Below, piece by piece: positions 19,401 through 25,677 of a DNA stretch of 25,909 nucleotides (position 1 is its first letter; the number at the start of each line of letters is the position of its first letter). The translations under genes were made by a program, and so were the position numbers. Below the pieces are notes generated by a model that was not told where the DNA came from, ran no database searches, and saw nothing but the letters and a program-made list of their open reading frames with translations. Source of the stretch: Bacteroidetes bacterium UBA2364 (lineage in GTDB: Bacteria > Bacteroidota > Rhodothermia > Rhodothermales > UBA2364); the NCBI GenBank assembly GCA_002344075.1, contig DDTM01000096.1, forward strand, positions 1 through 25,909. The letters are read 5' to 3'.

Positions 19401-21617
19401 ATTATAGTAAAGATAAATGGGGGCTGAGTAAAGCTTCTCCCCTGCAAGGTCCCAGACCAAACGATAAACAACTATTGCATTTTTACCTTTAATGGGCAGG
19501 CGCATGGTGCCATTTCCTGTGCTGGCATCAATAGGATGCATCCACTCGGTGTAGTCCGAGGGAATGGACGGATTGGCATTGGGGCGACTGAATAAACGGC
19601 TAAGTTCATTAAAAGCCCGTTGCCGTCCTGTCATTGTGCTGTCTGCGCCCGTCACTTCTTTATACCAAATAACGGTACTTACAGAGGACTCTGAAAGCAG
19701 ACTTGCTGGGCTTGCTTGAACGCTAAAGTCTTGTGAACTGCGGCGAATGGTGGCGCGGGGCGTGAAACCATCAACGGCTAAGCTTAGGGTTCGCGGTATT
19801 GTTTGAACCTCGATGCGCCCAATGGCAGAGGTGAAGGTCTTGGTATTTTCACTCGATCCGAGTTCGCCAACCAAACGATAGACTACCCAGTAATTTTTGC
19901 CTAATTCTGGAAATGGTGGACTGGTGTGGCGTAATTCGCCCATCTGTTCTAAGGTATGTGCTGTTTCGTGTAATAACACGAATTCATCCCCATTATTGGC
20001 TTTGGTGACCAATGCGTCAAAATCAGTTTGTGTGGTAATATTGGCTCCTGTGGTTCCCGTTTCCGTGAGGGCAACTATTTGTAACTTCACATTACGCCAT
20101 CCACCCTGCGGCACGCCTGTTTGGACGGGGGTGAATTTCGCTTCTATGGCTAAGGTTTGTTGGGCTTGAAGCAGTGTTACGCTGTCCGTTGAGGGGCGCA
20201 CTATTTCGATTTTGGGCTGAGACGTATCGGATGAAGCGCTTGGCAAATAGGCAATTCCCACTTCCGATTTTAGTAAGGGATATAGCTCGTCTGGGATATC
20301 CGAAGCATGGAGGGCATTTTTGCCGGTGTACCGAAAAGCAACATACGAAGGAACCCCAATCTGGGGAAAGGTCAACCCGGTTAGCGTAATAGTGCCCGTA
20401 CCGTCAAACGAAACAAGGCTTTCCAAGATTTCGATACGCTTGGGGCTCGTGGCACTTGGACCACCTTGGTCGCCTGCAAGCCAATAGGTTTCAAACGTGC
20501 TTGGGTTACGGAGCGTTTGTACGTCTATATCAGGATCTGTGATCCGAATGGCTTCTAAGTTTAAATCTGACCAAGATGCAATTGGGCTAACCTTTGCCAA
20601 AAAGTTTGTGTTTAAAGGCGCACCGCCCAATTGGTTAAAGGCCATAGGCTGGGGATTCGTCAGGGTAATTTTGGCCTTGGTTTTTGGTGGGTCTGGGATG
20701 GTGACTGGTAGGGAAACCCCGTCTTCCGGTGTGATAAAAGTAAAAATCTCACTTTGATAGGTCGAAGAAAGAGGTTCTTCAGTACCGTCTAAAGATTCGA
20801 CCTGCCACGCATATGCCCGATTGGGCAATAATTCAGGTAAGGAGAGGTCGTATCGGTGTTGGGTAATGTTTCTGGTGGTCGCCTCGTAATAAATCCGATT
20901 GGTTTTCATGGCCTGTACCGCCGATTGCCCATTCAACACTTCCACAATCCGTAGCCGATAAAGCACTATTGGAATCGGGTAGGATGTAGAAACGGGTGTC
21001 CAGCGAAAATCCGGAGTAGTACGGGCCAGCAGCGTCCGTCCATCCGTCGGGAAAAGTAGGCTGGGAGGGGATGGCGTACTGACTGTATAAATTCGTCCGT
21101 CATAAGCCAGTGGTGCCCCCCCTGCTTCAGTGACCCATACATACACGGCATGGGTGCCTTCCATAATTTGTCCGGCATTAAGTTTGGATTCCAACTCCGG
21201 GGCATATGAGCTACTGAAGTTGTACTCCGACCAAAAGGATTCAAAACTTTTGCTATATGTGAGTGGCCCTGTCAGGGTTACTGGGTCGCTACTGGCAATG
21301 GCGATTAAGCGGTTGACAGAGCTACCCGCCACTCCTTGTATGGTAGAAAGGATGGAACTTAGGCCAGGCGCGGTACTATTTACAGGGGTGAGCTTGTTAT
21401 AATTTGTGTACACCGCAAGGTGGAATTGTACGGTTGCTGGCGAAGCAGCACCATGTACCAAATTCACCCGTGCAGTTTGGCGGTATCCATCCAGAATATC
21501 CCGTGTTAGATTGGGTGGAGATACATAAGGGATTCCAGTAATGTTTAGGGACCACTGTGCCGAGGCAGACACCGAAGTCAATAGCCAAAAAATGGCCAGT
21601 AAAAATGTTTTACGCAT
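10479..21617 (-). CDS. Giant modular exported protein (3712 residues), repeat-rich; possibly TANFOR-like
   Basis: Begins with a signal peptide (MRKTFLLAIFWLLTSVSASA-Q). Residues about 25-310 include a fibronectin-like fold (PTDGRTLL, YRLRIVEVLNG, RAYAWQVESLDG). Residues 312-2190 are thirteen repeat modules in the order A A B A B A B A A A B A B. Residues about 2295-2915 hold five carboxypeptidase-regulatory-like (CarboxypepD_reg/SdrB-type) folds near 2300, 2405, 2612, 2750 and 2835 (for example VSGTVKDSDSDPVP, VSGQVLDQDNKPVSKA). Residues about 2920-3712 are glycine-rich amphipathic beta-strands ending YGLKW. There is no enzymatic motif and no T9SS sorting domain. The layout recalls large Bacteroidota proteins annotated as TANFOR, an assignment made from memory and held weakly. 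The start lies 27 bases after the barrel gene's stop and the end overlaps the fibronectin gene, so the three form an operon. I infer a surface or periplasm-spanning structural protein partnered by the barrel. No frameshift or stop breaks the 11.1-kb frame. Confidence 0.9.
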   Translation of the reverse strand: MRKTFLLAIFWLLTSVSASAQWSLNITGIPYVSPPNLTRDILDGYRQTARVNLVHGAASPATVQFHLAVYTNYNKLTPVNSTAPGLSSILSTIQGVAGSSVNRLIAIASSDPVTLTGPLTYSKSFESFWSEYNFSSSYAPELESKLNAGQIMEGTHAVYVWVTEAGGAPLAYDGRIYTVSTPSPPSLLFPTDGRTLLARTTPDFRWTPVSTSYPIPIVLYRLRIVEVLNGQSAVQAMKTNRIYYEATTRNITQHRYDLSLPELLPNRAYAWQVESLDGTEEPLSSTYQSEIFTFITPEDGVSLPVTIPDPPKTKAKITLTNPQPMAFNQLGGAPLNTNFLAKVSPIASWSDLNLEAIRITDPDIDVQTLRNPSTFETYWLAGDQGGPSATSPKRIEILESLVSFDGTGTITLTGLTFPQIGVPSYVAFRYTGKNALHASDIPDELYPLLKSEVGIAYLPSASSDTSQPKIEIVRPSTDSVTLLQAQQTLAIEAKFTPVQTGVPQGGWRNVKLQIVALTETGTTGANITTQTDFDALVTKANNGDEFVLLHETAHTLEQMGELRHTSPPFPELGKNYWVVYRLVGELGSSENTKTFTSAIGRIEVQTIPRTLSLAVDGFTPRATIRRSSQDFSVQASPASLLSESSVSTVIWYKEVTGADSTMTGRQRAFNELSRLFSRPNANPSIPSDYTEWMHPIDASTGNGTMRLPIKGKNAIVVYRLVWDLAGEKLYSAPIYLYYNGSLPQFNPEIALNSPSTGQPNQTAANSTPVTFSGTLTPFHAGNNNATKGIWRGNDLRIEAIRITDPSITPKTITTQASFDNLLTQAEAGSNVQLTRLSFPTTLEADGSFSGIASNLTANIGVDYRVVFRVKGVISAEIGDESQDQTAFSPLGWYEVKAVDPLVVKVEGHTQGARVQETYQRFTFTYEESTYSDPQFEGWYKILSPQDSSATAKRALINTLGATLGPRPASPALPAGFTPFSPPSYTVFEGNYKGFFGFPAAILNENAVLVYRISVKNSKGQKVYSNPISLVYQKEELRLEVLTPVTQTLMSINGGSTVDFKGKLVPAAGSGMWKNPYLVYYLVYDPSLKPTDVNTKQEFDRIRNLVNDGSLSFPQRPGSKYIGLSPNVPGEVQVLGESFPDIGQDYWVLYQFGATYDKNGNDIKLESTFGKIQVKSKGSFSLNVSGYQPRLQTAVNALDFTFDYNADLWRANYTFQLEGFYKELFSPDEASPSNKDALFNTLTTAMAQNTTPAGFSTWTQTLSNPATKSGQMMLPSEWLGNSIVGFRLKASNGYYTFYTQPAIFEYQPSGFKPRLSITQPMGAGPFTATAGPDFVSFTAKPEPVFPADQRATKGQWESITLETVTVYDPTIPSNTIKSHSDFEAFMAKGKGWSAFEHKVTSFEETKLPNQYADFQQNATLAFPAYRFARLGQDYWVAIRFKGIFVRQINGLPQKTTWYSDLAHYEIKEPENATRRNGLTLKNPSGIPVTKASEEPVGDHFAAQAYPTQDWLNLTLELVYLTDQNITPSSLLDVGNFNSYYSRTGVQTASIGVSLDAQGNIKHGDLELPNLAADYYAVYRYVGRRSDCSLAIPCGSDIGIVYVPKSTPKLKPLASLTSHGGGQNDRDAGTSESLTGQISPYLPGNTDNSKGVWKDLKLQVLTSKDYNTLFGDLDQRKKDAAFYQGAFTKLVNTAKDPKSGLNLTETPIIPDASGNLNLSQLLPEQGHDYWVAVRFAGNFVSERNGVTTEQNMATSYARFLVKTKATFSIAVEGYRPNMVLNKKTQDFSINSTILSQLTEVKLNAAYQVMPDNAEMAMSSALIDLKSATEGVIYNDETLPATYKTWTQPLTDFASGKGKLVVTDTTLFRAALVYWVSAKFNGDVFKSNPIFLDLKIPRPEPKYVVIQTYPKPDATTSADAGSTQSFRIKTTPWDVYNDQKVTDKWDRVSMQVVYVWDDFPTNVVTTQEEFNKLFNEKEIRGTAITKMRTEEINARWLINGELEVPSYTFQEMGRDYWAVIRFKGVYLKGTNAFGTGNKNESFSKPVHFKIKTKATFSASMKSYKKRMTIRQREQAFTFEADPPSLLKNVELIGLFKNLAPEDTTAADVLAAFRKMEDAFDEMEEDADESPDGFQSWIQPIPNLALKSGTMTFPDQTTERAVVGFVLRGNVNGAEIYTDPILLDYNLPSPSNRIFTVKTKVEVKDAQNVAIAAPEWDKIKPELNIKIGRQTKSFKPSSFKDGNLVFAFKLPVEVQPTNKGAAPLPFTVSLDGDVSYTSAEATGMLNKKNVDVPTMVVQARKAGEYFVSGTVKDSDSDPVPSIELKIAVEGVTTPQANVKSDASGKFKFTVKLPAGKIPTTKNTVNFTILPVLTPDQKLLYKPSSENGALDGRDQNKLLLKLKSLNAAVIAGTLVSKGAKKPVRMAEVEVYEAKNLKHRLKKVMTDEDGKFLAVGLLEGEYVLKIEKTGYKTLTKYPPTGSVKVETGKKADVKEVQMELKPLTVQVSVRPKKGPITQEPTVVYAIKKTDLNQYQEWRETNPLARFATSGLKVVQKQAAKLNNKPVNFTFNDVDIERAQDSYIFISSSIDLNDALGEQTTPMDSVITIRQTAYPSIYLKGKVLKQGATTGLAGIPLKLTTKQTPPKVFTAKTDENGLYNFCLGGMTAMDCSAAIRDFGFTVEVVIAPKVLTSKDPAPPDKALYSWTSPDVDFVTDVPDFKIDAKWVSGGANPTTPLPRPKSNTVWSTEEPEIEGKVKIKVRSAGQAVAGATVAFGDNEADTDGNGEVSFDKVGEDSYDLTITAPDGANYSVPPTSVRVTYSSRSNPIFEITQDAQTGMVVSGQVLDQDNKPVSKATIYVKGMAHISAVTKEDGTYSLAGVVGIKAGSSLLDPVLVADAEGYGLEEQTIAFQAGQSKVGADFKVNQADITEIYGFRVKYKATDLTKTASGWTIKTGSLINIPSNARVKFDKDLELPFNNLSLNAQKRPTTIFSLSISEVAVQAFGFNAKIFSDTGLLLVQEDTKTKKGYIKGKIQFQVKEAFQGHTFNFMVSDEPWPAPAKCDDTALCITAGENLLGGALEYEKGEDFQFGSASGQKVTQKIAPGGKSHFLQDAPISIIGTRIDEDGVSYSGRFKLPELETGVKVDMEAFFSEWGFNPKKRTMKFPNIDDAEASIEHEASGRFLHLMISNLKLYDDGFYLEEGSAIFNASDSRTQGATGDVTEGYEFTFRDCMLRTKNFAFRVGELEIPNNKALTVAGMALSVDRIGFGYEEAFYFRIGGGLTLPKVNNAVAINELGYDGRTKKITMDLGLTQPINVYSMKLSVERLEFNYSFSTKAVKLGFEGAVSFGSVMTLGGAINLERKNNNWDFQVEKITGKATLGPVDVEDISITLKDGTVGGGFKASVMKKFVFGASFMWKDEQNFAFSGTFGTPIPFGAWTFERATLSVSRAFSTWNVGMTDVAFSSGGRNLTVKGGINVTFGGGSTIIKVTGEVLLYQETTQIGKAEVVIDTEVGITGSVKMTGFSDPALREMVEFKREPTVSFAVIWGGTGEKYWYFGGGLDVKLAKLIDASAYVFIGENADGLLSQASSIAEKFSAHPKGKLSGIYAGGIVGASFKVWPISASGGVGMYFMGDINTLAGGFYYALNGGVDLFIVSGSMGFALVAEMNKTKGQALYVNGSASVYVQACINLLIKKVCKKLSIGVYARTENGSIKYGLKW
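15048..20684 (-). repeat. Thirteen protein-level repeat modules (8 A + 5 B) inside the giant gene
   Basis: Module A (about 145 residues) is recognised by K-G-x-W near its start, V/I-x-D-P, then I-x-T-x-x-x-F-D, and a G-x-D-Y-W-V-x-x-R-F-K-G signature. The signatures lie near residues 426, 572, 860, 1140, 1430, 1574, 1726 and 2011, for example GQDYWVAIRFKG, GHDYWVAVRFAG and GRDYWAVIRFKG. Module B (about 140 residues) has T/S-F-S-x-x-V-x-G-Y-x-P-R, then Y-K-E-L, then F-x-x-W-x-x-P, A-x-K-S-G-x-M-x-x-P and Y-S-N-P-I-x-L-x-Y. B copies start near 608, 892, 1176, 1761 and 2051. Signature spacing is about 145 residues where no B intervenes and about 285 where one does, so the A/B order is read directly from spacing. 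The copies are diverged, not identical, which implies old duplications under selection. Boundaries are approximate. Confidence 0.85.
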
Positions 21618-21644
21618 ATTCGAAGGGCAATTAAATCTTAGTCT

Positions 21645-23357
21645 TTAAAACGTGCGGGTATAGGCTGCATTGCCTCGAATTTCCCGAATTGGAGTCGTAA
21701 GCGAAGAAAGTTGTACCTTTGTGCCCGTAAAACCCAGTTGGAAAGCATCCTTAGGCGTCAGGTTCCAGGTCGAGTTTAGCCTTCCCGCAAAGCGGAGCGT
21801 CTCGGTGGCGTCCTCAATTCCAGCCATTTGGAAATTGCTATGGTCCAGGCTCCCCAAAAGGCTGACACGTAACTTCTTGTTTAATAACGGCTTGATAAAC
21901 CCTGCATTAAAACCTTGCGTCATTCCATTGGAAAAGGCAGACGAATCCTTCATATAAGTTGCCGATGCCAACAAAGACAAACCCTTTCCGAGCATACTGT
22001 TTAGGGAAGCCATGCCACCGACATTGCGGAAATTGGATGCGCCTTGTTGAGGCAATGCCGGAGCGCCAAATTCATTCAGGGTAAAGTTGAAGGATACATT
22101 ATGCAAACGGCCATTACGTCGGGCGATGGTAAGGGTTGGGCTGAGGTTCCAACTGGTAAACGTTTGTGAGGATGCGGCCTGAATCTCGCCTTCGGTTTTG
22201 CTTTCCATACGTTGGAATCCACCAACCAAAGTAACCGCAGGTACAGGTTGAAGTTGGAGATTGGCCGAATATACGTGCCGTTGGGTTGTGCTAAGCAATA
22301 GCCCAGATAGATTATTTTGGTTTCGGCTGTATTGACCACTGGCAATGACTTTGCCTTTCGCCAATCCAATATTGGCACCTGCGCTCCAATCGAAAGCATC
22401 GCTTATCACGCCTGGCGCACCAAGGGCACTAAATCCGGGTGCGATATATCGCCCCGAACCATTAAGCCCACCGAAAGGCAACCGAATGCGGGTATCGCCT
22501 TTTAGGGCATAACTGAGTCCGGTACCTGAGGTTGGTGTAAAGAACTTACTGAGGAAGCTGGTTGCCGATTCTGGAATACCTTGTTCTTTAGAAAATGTGG
22601 TGAGATCAATCTTGGAACCAAATTGATTGGGGTTAAAAGCAGAACCTGTGGCCTCACCGTTCAACTGAAAAGCCCCTTTAAACAATTTGATGGAAGTGGA
22701 GGTAGATAGACTAAGGTTCTGTTGTGGTTTTATGGTTTGCAGCCTCCCTTCGACCGATGTACTGTCGTCGTTTGCCGAGAAAACTACCACATGCAAGTGG
22801 GTTCCATCGGGCTTACCAAGGCCAATTCTTAAGGCCCGGATGTCTTGGGTATAGGCTTCGTATTTTAGGCCACTTTCCAAGTCTTTTTGTTTCCCTACGC
22901 CATTGGTTCCCCAACTGCCGGAAACAAATAAACCACCAAGATCCATCTGCGCAGAAAGCCCTTTGACCTTGGTACCATTGAGGCTAAACGTAGAAAGGGT
23001 GGGATAATGATCACCCACCGAAAAGGATAGACCACGCCAACGCCCTCGTAACCCCAGTTGGTTAAGGGACTCTTGAAACCTGTTTTGTTCGCTAGAATAA
23101 AGGATATTGGACTGTAGTTGTACTTTCCCCAGATGCAGGGTGAAGTCCGAATAAACACGTCCCAATAAATCCGGAGCCGTTTGGCGGACGCGGCTGGTTC
23201 GGAAAAAGTCTCCATTCAGCCCCAACGAGCCAGACAAGCGCACCAATGCGGGCCTTTTGCCCCCATTATGAGAGGTCTGAGGTGTGGTTTGTGCATACAA
23301 GACCACCGTACTCCATACCACCCACACACACAGGATGGCTAAGAGGTTTCTTTTCAT
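21645..23357 (-). CDS. Outer-membrane beta-barrel-like protein
   Basis: A 570-residue protein with signal peptide MKRNLLAILCVWVVWSTVVLYA-Q. The mature part is almost entirely alternating polar/hydrophobic strands joined by glycine-, serine- and asparagine-rich turns (for example GLSFSVGDHYPTLSTFSL, FQLNGEATGSAF, ASGQYSRNQNN, LRFAGRLNSTWNLTPKD). It ends in YTRTF with terminal phenylalanine, as expected for a substrate of the BAM machinery. No plug, TonB box or known porin family is recognisable, and its length is unlike the roughly 300-residue PorP/SprF proteins. It is the first gene of the cassette, and its stop is 27 bases before the giant gene. It may anchor or export the giant protein, which is an inference from gene order. 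ATG 23357 directly precedes the signal peptide. The promoter must lie in the divergent region to its right. Confidence 0.82.
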   Translation of the reverse strand: MKRNLLAILCVWVVWSTVVLYAQTTPQTSHNGGKRPALVRLSGSLGLNGDFFRTSRVRQTAPDLLGRVYSDFTLHLGKVQLQSNILYSSEQNRFQESLNQLGLRGRWRGLSFSVGDHYPTLSTFSLNGTKVKGLSAQMDLGGLFVSGSWGTNGVGKQKDLESGLKYEAYTQDIRALRIGLGKPDGTHLHVVVFSANDDSTSVEGRLQTIKPQQNLSLSTSTSIKLFKGAFQLNGEATGSAFNPNQFGSKIDLTTFSKEQGIPESATSFLSKFFTPTSGTGLSYALKGDTRIRLPFGGLNGSGRYIAPGFSALGAPGVISDAFDWSAGANIGLAKGKVIASGQYSRNQNNLSGLLLSTTQRHVYSANLQLQPVPAVTLVGGFQRMESKTEGEIQAASSQTFTSWNLSPTLTIARRNGRLHNVSFNFTLNEFGAPALPQQGASNFRNVGGMASLNSMLGKGLSLLASATYMKDSSAFSNGMTQGFNAGFIKPLLNKKLRVSLLGSLDHSNFQMAGIEDATETLRFAGRLNSTWNLTPKDAFQLGFTGTKVQLSSLTTPIREIRGNAAYTRTF

Positions 23358-23663
23358 AACTATTTAGCATATGTATCTATATAGAGTAAGGCATATAAAA
23401 ACCGTTGACGCGATTCTTTTGCCTTAAAGAATTTAAGAAGAAGATGCCTAAGATGGTGTGCTTTCGTGGCCCAATATCCAATAAAGAGGATTGTAAGGAC
23501 TTGAATACTTGGGCCCATTGGGAAAGTTATCTTAATTCCTCGAATATATCAAAATATTTGGGACGAATACCACTTTTGGAGGGACGAATGAGGGGCATGC
23601 TAAAATTTATGGCGCAAAACCCAACCACTACCTTATTTTGTGTGGCGTGATTCGGAATCAAGA
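23358..23663. other. Divergent intergenic region with candidate operators
   Basis: These 306 bases separate the barrel-giant-fibronectin cassette (leftward) from the GHL10-type gene (rightward) and should contain both promoters. There is a perfect 15-bp dyad, CTTAAA-gaa-TTTAAG (23423-23437), and two identical 9-bp direct repeats, GGGACGAAT, at 23560-23568 and 23581-23589, spaced 21 bp, about two turns of the helix. A TTGACG at about 23404 resembles a -35 box but lacks a matching -10. An open frame from 23405 to 23650 (81 codons) resembles nothing known and I do not call it a gene. Confidence 0.55.
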
Positions 23664-25652
23664 ATGAAAAAACAATTGATTATACAAAAAAGCAAGCTCG
23701 ATACGGTTGGCCTAAATAGCCTAAATGCTTTCCCTAATCAGAAATGGCCTCGTTGCATGATTGGGATGCTCATCATGGTATTGCTTTGTGATGTGGCGAA
23801 CGGTTCCTTGAAGGCCCAACCCATTAGCGAGCTGCGTGCAGTCAAAATAACCAATGTGGACAGCCAGGTCATGTTTGAGGATGAACGAATTGCAGAAGCG
23901 ATGGATTTCTTGGCTTCGGTTGGCATCAACACCATCGTACCAGTGGTTTGGAACTCAAATAGTGCCAATGGCGACTACCCACTGTATCCAAGTGCCGTTT
24001 TTGAACGATATTTTGGCACCTCTATCCATCCACGGTTTGCCGGACGAGATGTCTTGGAACGCATTGTGATAGAGGCACACCGAAATGGGATGGAGGTCTT
24101 GCCTTGGTTTGAAATGGGCTTTTCTACCTCCTATTCGCAGAATGGCGGCCATATCCTGCAAAAATATCCGGATTGGGCACTCCGCGACAAAACTGGAAAA
24201 TTGGTTGTAAAAAATGGCTTCGACTGGATGAGCAACATCCATCCGGGGCCACAAGCCCTAATCCGAGAAATGACGGAAGAAGTGGTGATCAATTATGATG
24301 TGGATGGTATAGAATACTCCGACCGGATTCCGGCTATGCCCTATGAGGGTGGCTACGAACCTTATACCGTAGCGCTTTATCAAAAAGAGCATGGCGGCGT
24401 AAATCCGCCTGATGATTCCAAAGACCCTGCATGGCTTCGCTGGCGTGCAGATAAGCTCAATGCTTGGTTTAGGAGTGTCCGAGAGGTTGTGAAAAAGCAC
24501 GGAGCGCACGTTACAGTAGCCGCCAGCCCCAGTTTGTACCCTTGGGCATACGCCGAATACCTACAAGATTCTCCAACATGGATGAAGGATGGCATTGCCG
24601 ACGAAGTGATTCCCCAACTCTATCGCTACAATCTTAATGATTATGCAAAAGAGTTAAACCTATCATTGCCTTATTACTCTTCCTACCATTCTAAGTATTA
24701 TGCCGGCGTTTTAATGAAAGTGGGATCGTATCTCATATCGGCAGAGTACCTGTTAAAACTCATCGAGACCAATCGGGCAAAAGGAGTCATGGGCGAGGTT
24801 TATTTTTTTTATGAAGGATTCCGCACACAGAACAATGCGCTCGGCAACCTGCTCAAAGAAACGGCTTATAGCAAACCTGCACTTATCCCCATGCGTAGCG
24901 GCACCGTATTCCGTCCGCCAGCTACTTTCAGTGCCTCTAAAACACCACTAAACGGTACGTGGAATCCTTTACCCGAAACAGGCTTCAAAAATACGACTCT
25001 TTGGCGAAGCGATGAGGCGAATGCACAGATGTTATATTCCTTTTCAGTCCCTTTTTCAGCATGGTTCGATGTATTTGCGCATCAAACTACCGAAGCCGGA
25101 CAAACCGCCCAAGCACGTTATAAAGTATTTGGAAAAATGGGCGGGGCCGATGTACTGGTAAACCAAACCGACACCCGAAAGGATGGCTGGCAAAAAATCG
25201 GGTCTGTTTATTTAGAAAAAGGCACGCAACAAGTCGTCCAATTGGAACGCGGAGGGAGTACACAAGGCGTTTTGTCTGCAGGAGAAGTGATGATTATGAT
25301 AAACCGAAAAAAATCTCCGGATGTTGTCGTCAATATCTTGGATGAGAAGCCTCTACCTCATAAAAAAAATACTCCTTTTTACGTTTTTCCCAACCCTTCT
25401 TCTGGAATAAAAACGATTGAGGTAAACCTCGAAAAAACATCCCACGTCCTTTTGGAAGTTTACGACATAAACGGTTCTAAAATAGCAAAAATAGTCGAAG
25501 GAACTCACCCACAGGGGTTTCACAAGTGGCAATGGATGCCGCTTGATTCTTTACCCTCTTCAGTATATCTTTTACGATTAACGCTGGATAATCTGGTGTT
25601 AAATCATCGAGTCGTCCATTTTAGAAGTCTTGGCACCAATTCTAAAGAATGA
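23664..25652 (+). CDS. Secreted GHL10/DUF187-type glycoside-hydrolase-like protein with T9SS sorting domain
   Basis: The product is 662 residues. After the signal region, residues about 55-400 form a TIM-barrel of the glycosyl-hydrolase-like 10 family (PF02638, YngK-like): ELRAVKITN, then GINTIVPVVWN, AHRNGMEVLPWFEMGF, SNIHPGPQALIREMTEE and NYDVDGIEYSD, where family members carry a conserved DVDGIHxDD stretch. The conserved acidic residues are present, with E in place of the usual H. Residues about 430-560 are a beta-rich domain resembling the xanthan-lyase/golvesin-type module that often follows GHL10 domains. From about 571, FYVFPNPSSG, LLEVYDINGSKI and VYLLRLTL mark a T9SS sorting domain. 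The substrate is probably a polysaccharide or peptidoglycan glycan, but none can be named. ATG 23664 (MKKQ) gives an unusually long 54-residue leader; ATG 23757 (MIGMLIM) would give a short one lacking basic residues. Confidence 0.88.
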   Translation: MKKQLIIQKSKLDTVGLNSLNAFPNQKWPRCMIGMLIMVLLCDVANGSLKAQPISELRAVKITNVDSQVMFEDERIAEAMDFLASVGINTIVPVVWNSNSANGDYPLYPSAVFERYFGTSIHPRFAGRDVLERIVIEAHRNGMEVLPWFEMGFSTSYSQNGGHILQKYPDWALRDKTGKLVVKNGFDWMSNIHPGPQALIREMTEEVVINYDVDGIEYSDRIPAMPYEGGYEPYTVALYQKEHGGVNPPDDSKDPAWLRWRADKLNAWFRSVREVVKKHGAHVTVAASPSLYPWAYAEYLQDSPTWMKDGIADEVIPQLYRYNLNDYAKELNLSLPYYSSYHSKYYAGVLMKVGSYLISAEYLLKLIETNRAKGVMGEVYFFYEGFRTQNNALGNLLKETAYSKPALIPMRSGTVFRPPATFSASKTPLNGTWNPLPETGFKNTTLWRSDEANAQMLYSFSVPFSAWFDVFAHQTTEAGQTAQARYKVFGKMGGADVLVNQTDTRKDGWQKIGSVYLEKGTQQVVQLERGGSTQGVLSAGEVMIMINRKKSPDVVVNILDEKPLPHKKNTPFYVFPNPSSGIKTIEVNLEKTSHVLLEVYDINGSKIAKIVEGTHPQGFHKWQWMPLDSLPSSVYLLRLTLDNLVLNHRVVHFRSLGTNSKE

Positions 25653-25677
25653 TTTTTTGAAATTGCTATTCAAAGAA
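25653..25677. terminator. AT-rich hairpin between convergent genes
   Basis: TTTTTTGAA (25653-25661) pairs with TTCAAAGAA (25669-25677) across a 7-base loop, nine pairs with one G-U. It begins right after the GHL10-type gene's stop and overlaps the last codons of the convergent regulator. The stem is AT-rich and weak, with TTTAAAA after it on the + strand, so it is only a possible terminator. Confidence 0.3.

Noticed and set aside
10479..21617. CRISPR or nucleotide-level tandem array inside the giant gene
   Set aside because: The repetition is at protein level in diverged modules of about 145 residues; no short identical direct repeats with spacers were seen.
21645..23357. PorP/SprF family assignment for the barrel protein
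   Set aside because: It is nearly twice the usual length of that family and I see none of its typical motifs.
23405..23650. 81-codon + strand open frame in the divergent intergenic region
   Set aside because: No recognisable family or signal, and it overlaps candidate regulatory sites and the region just before the GHL10-type start.
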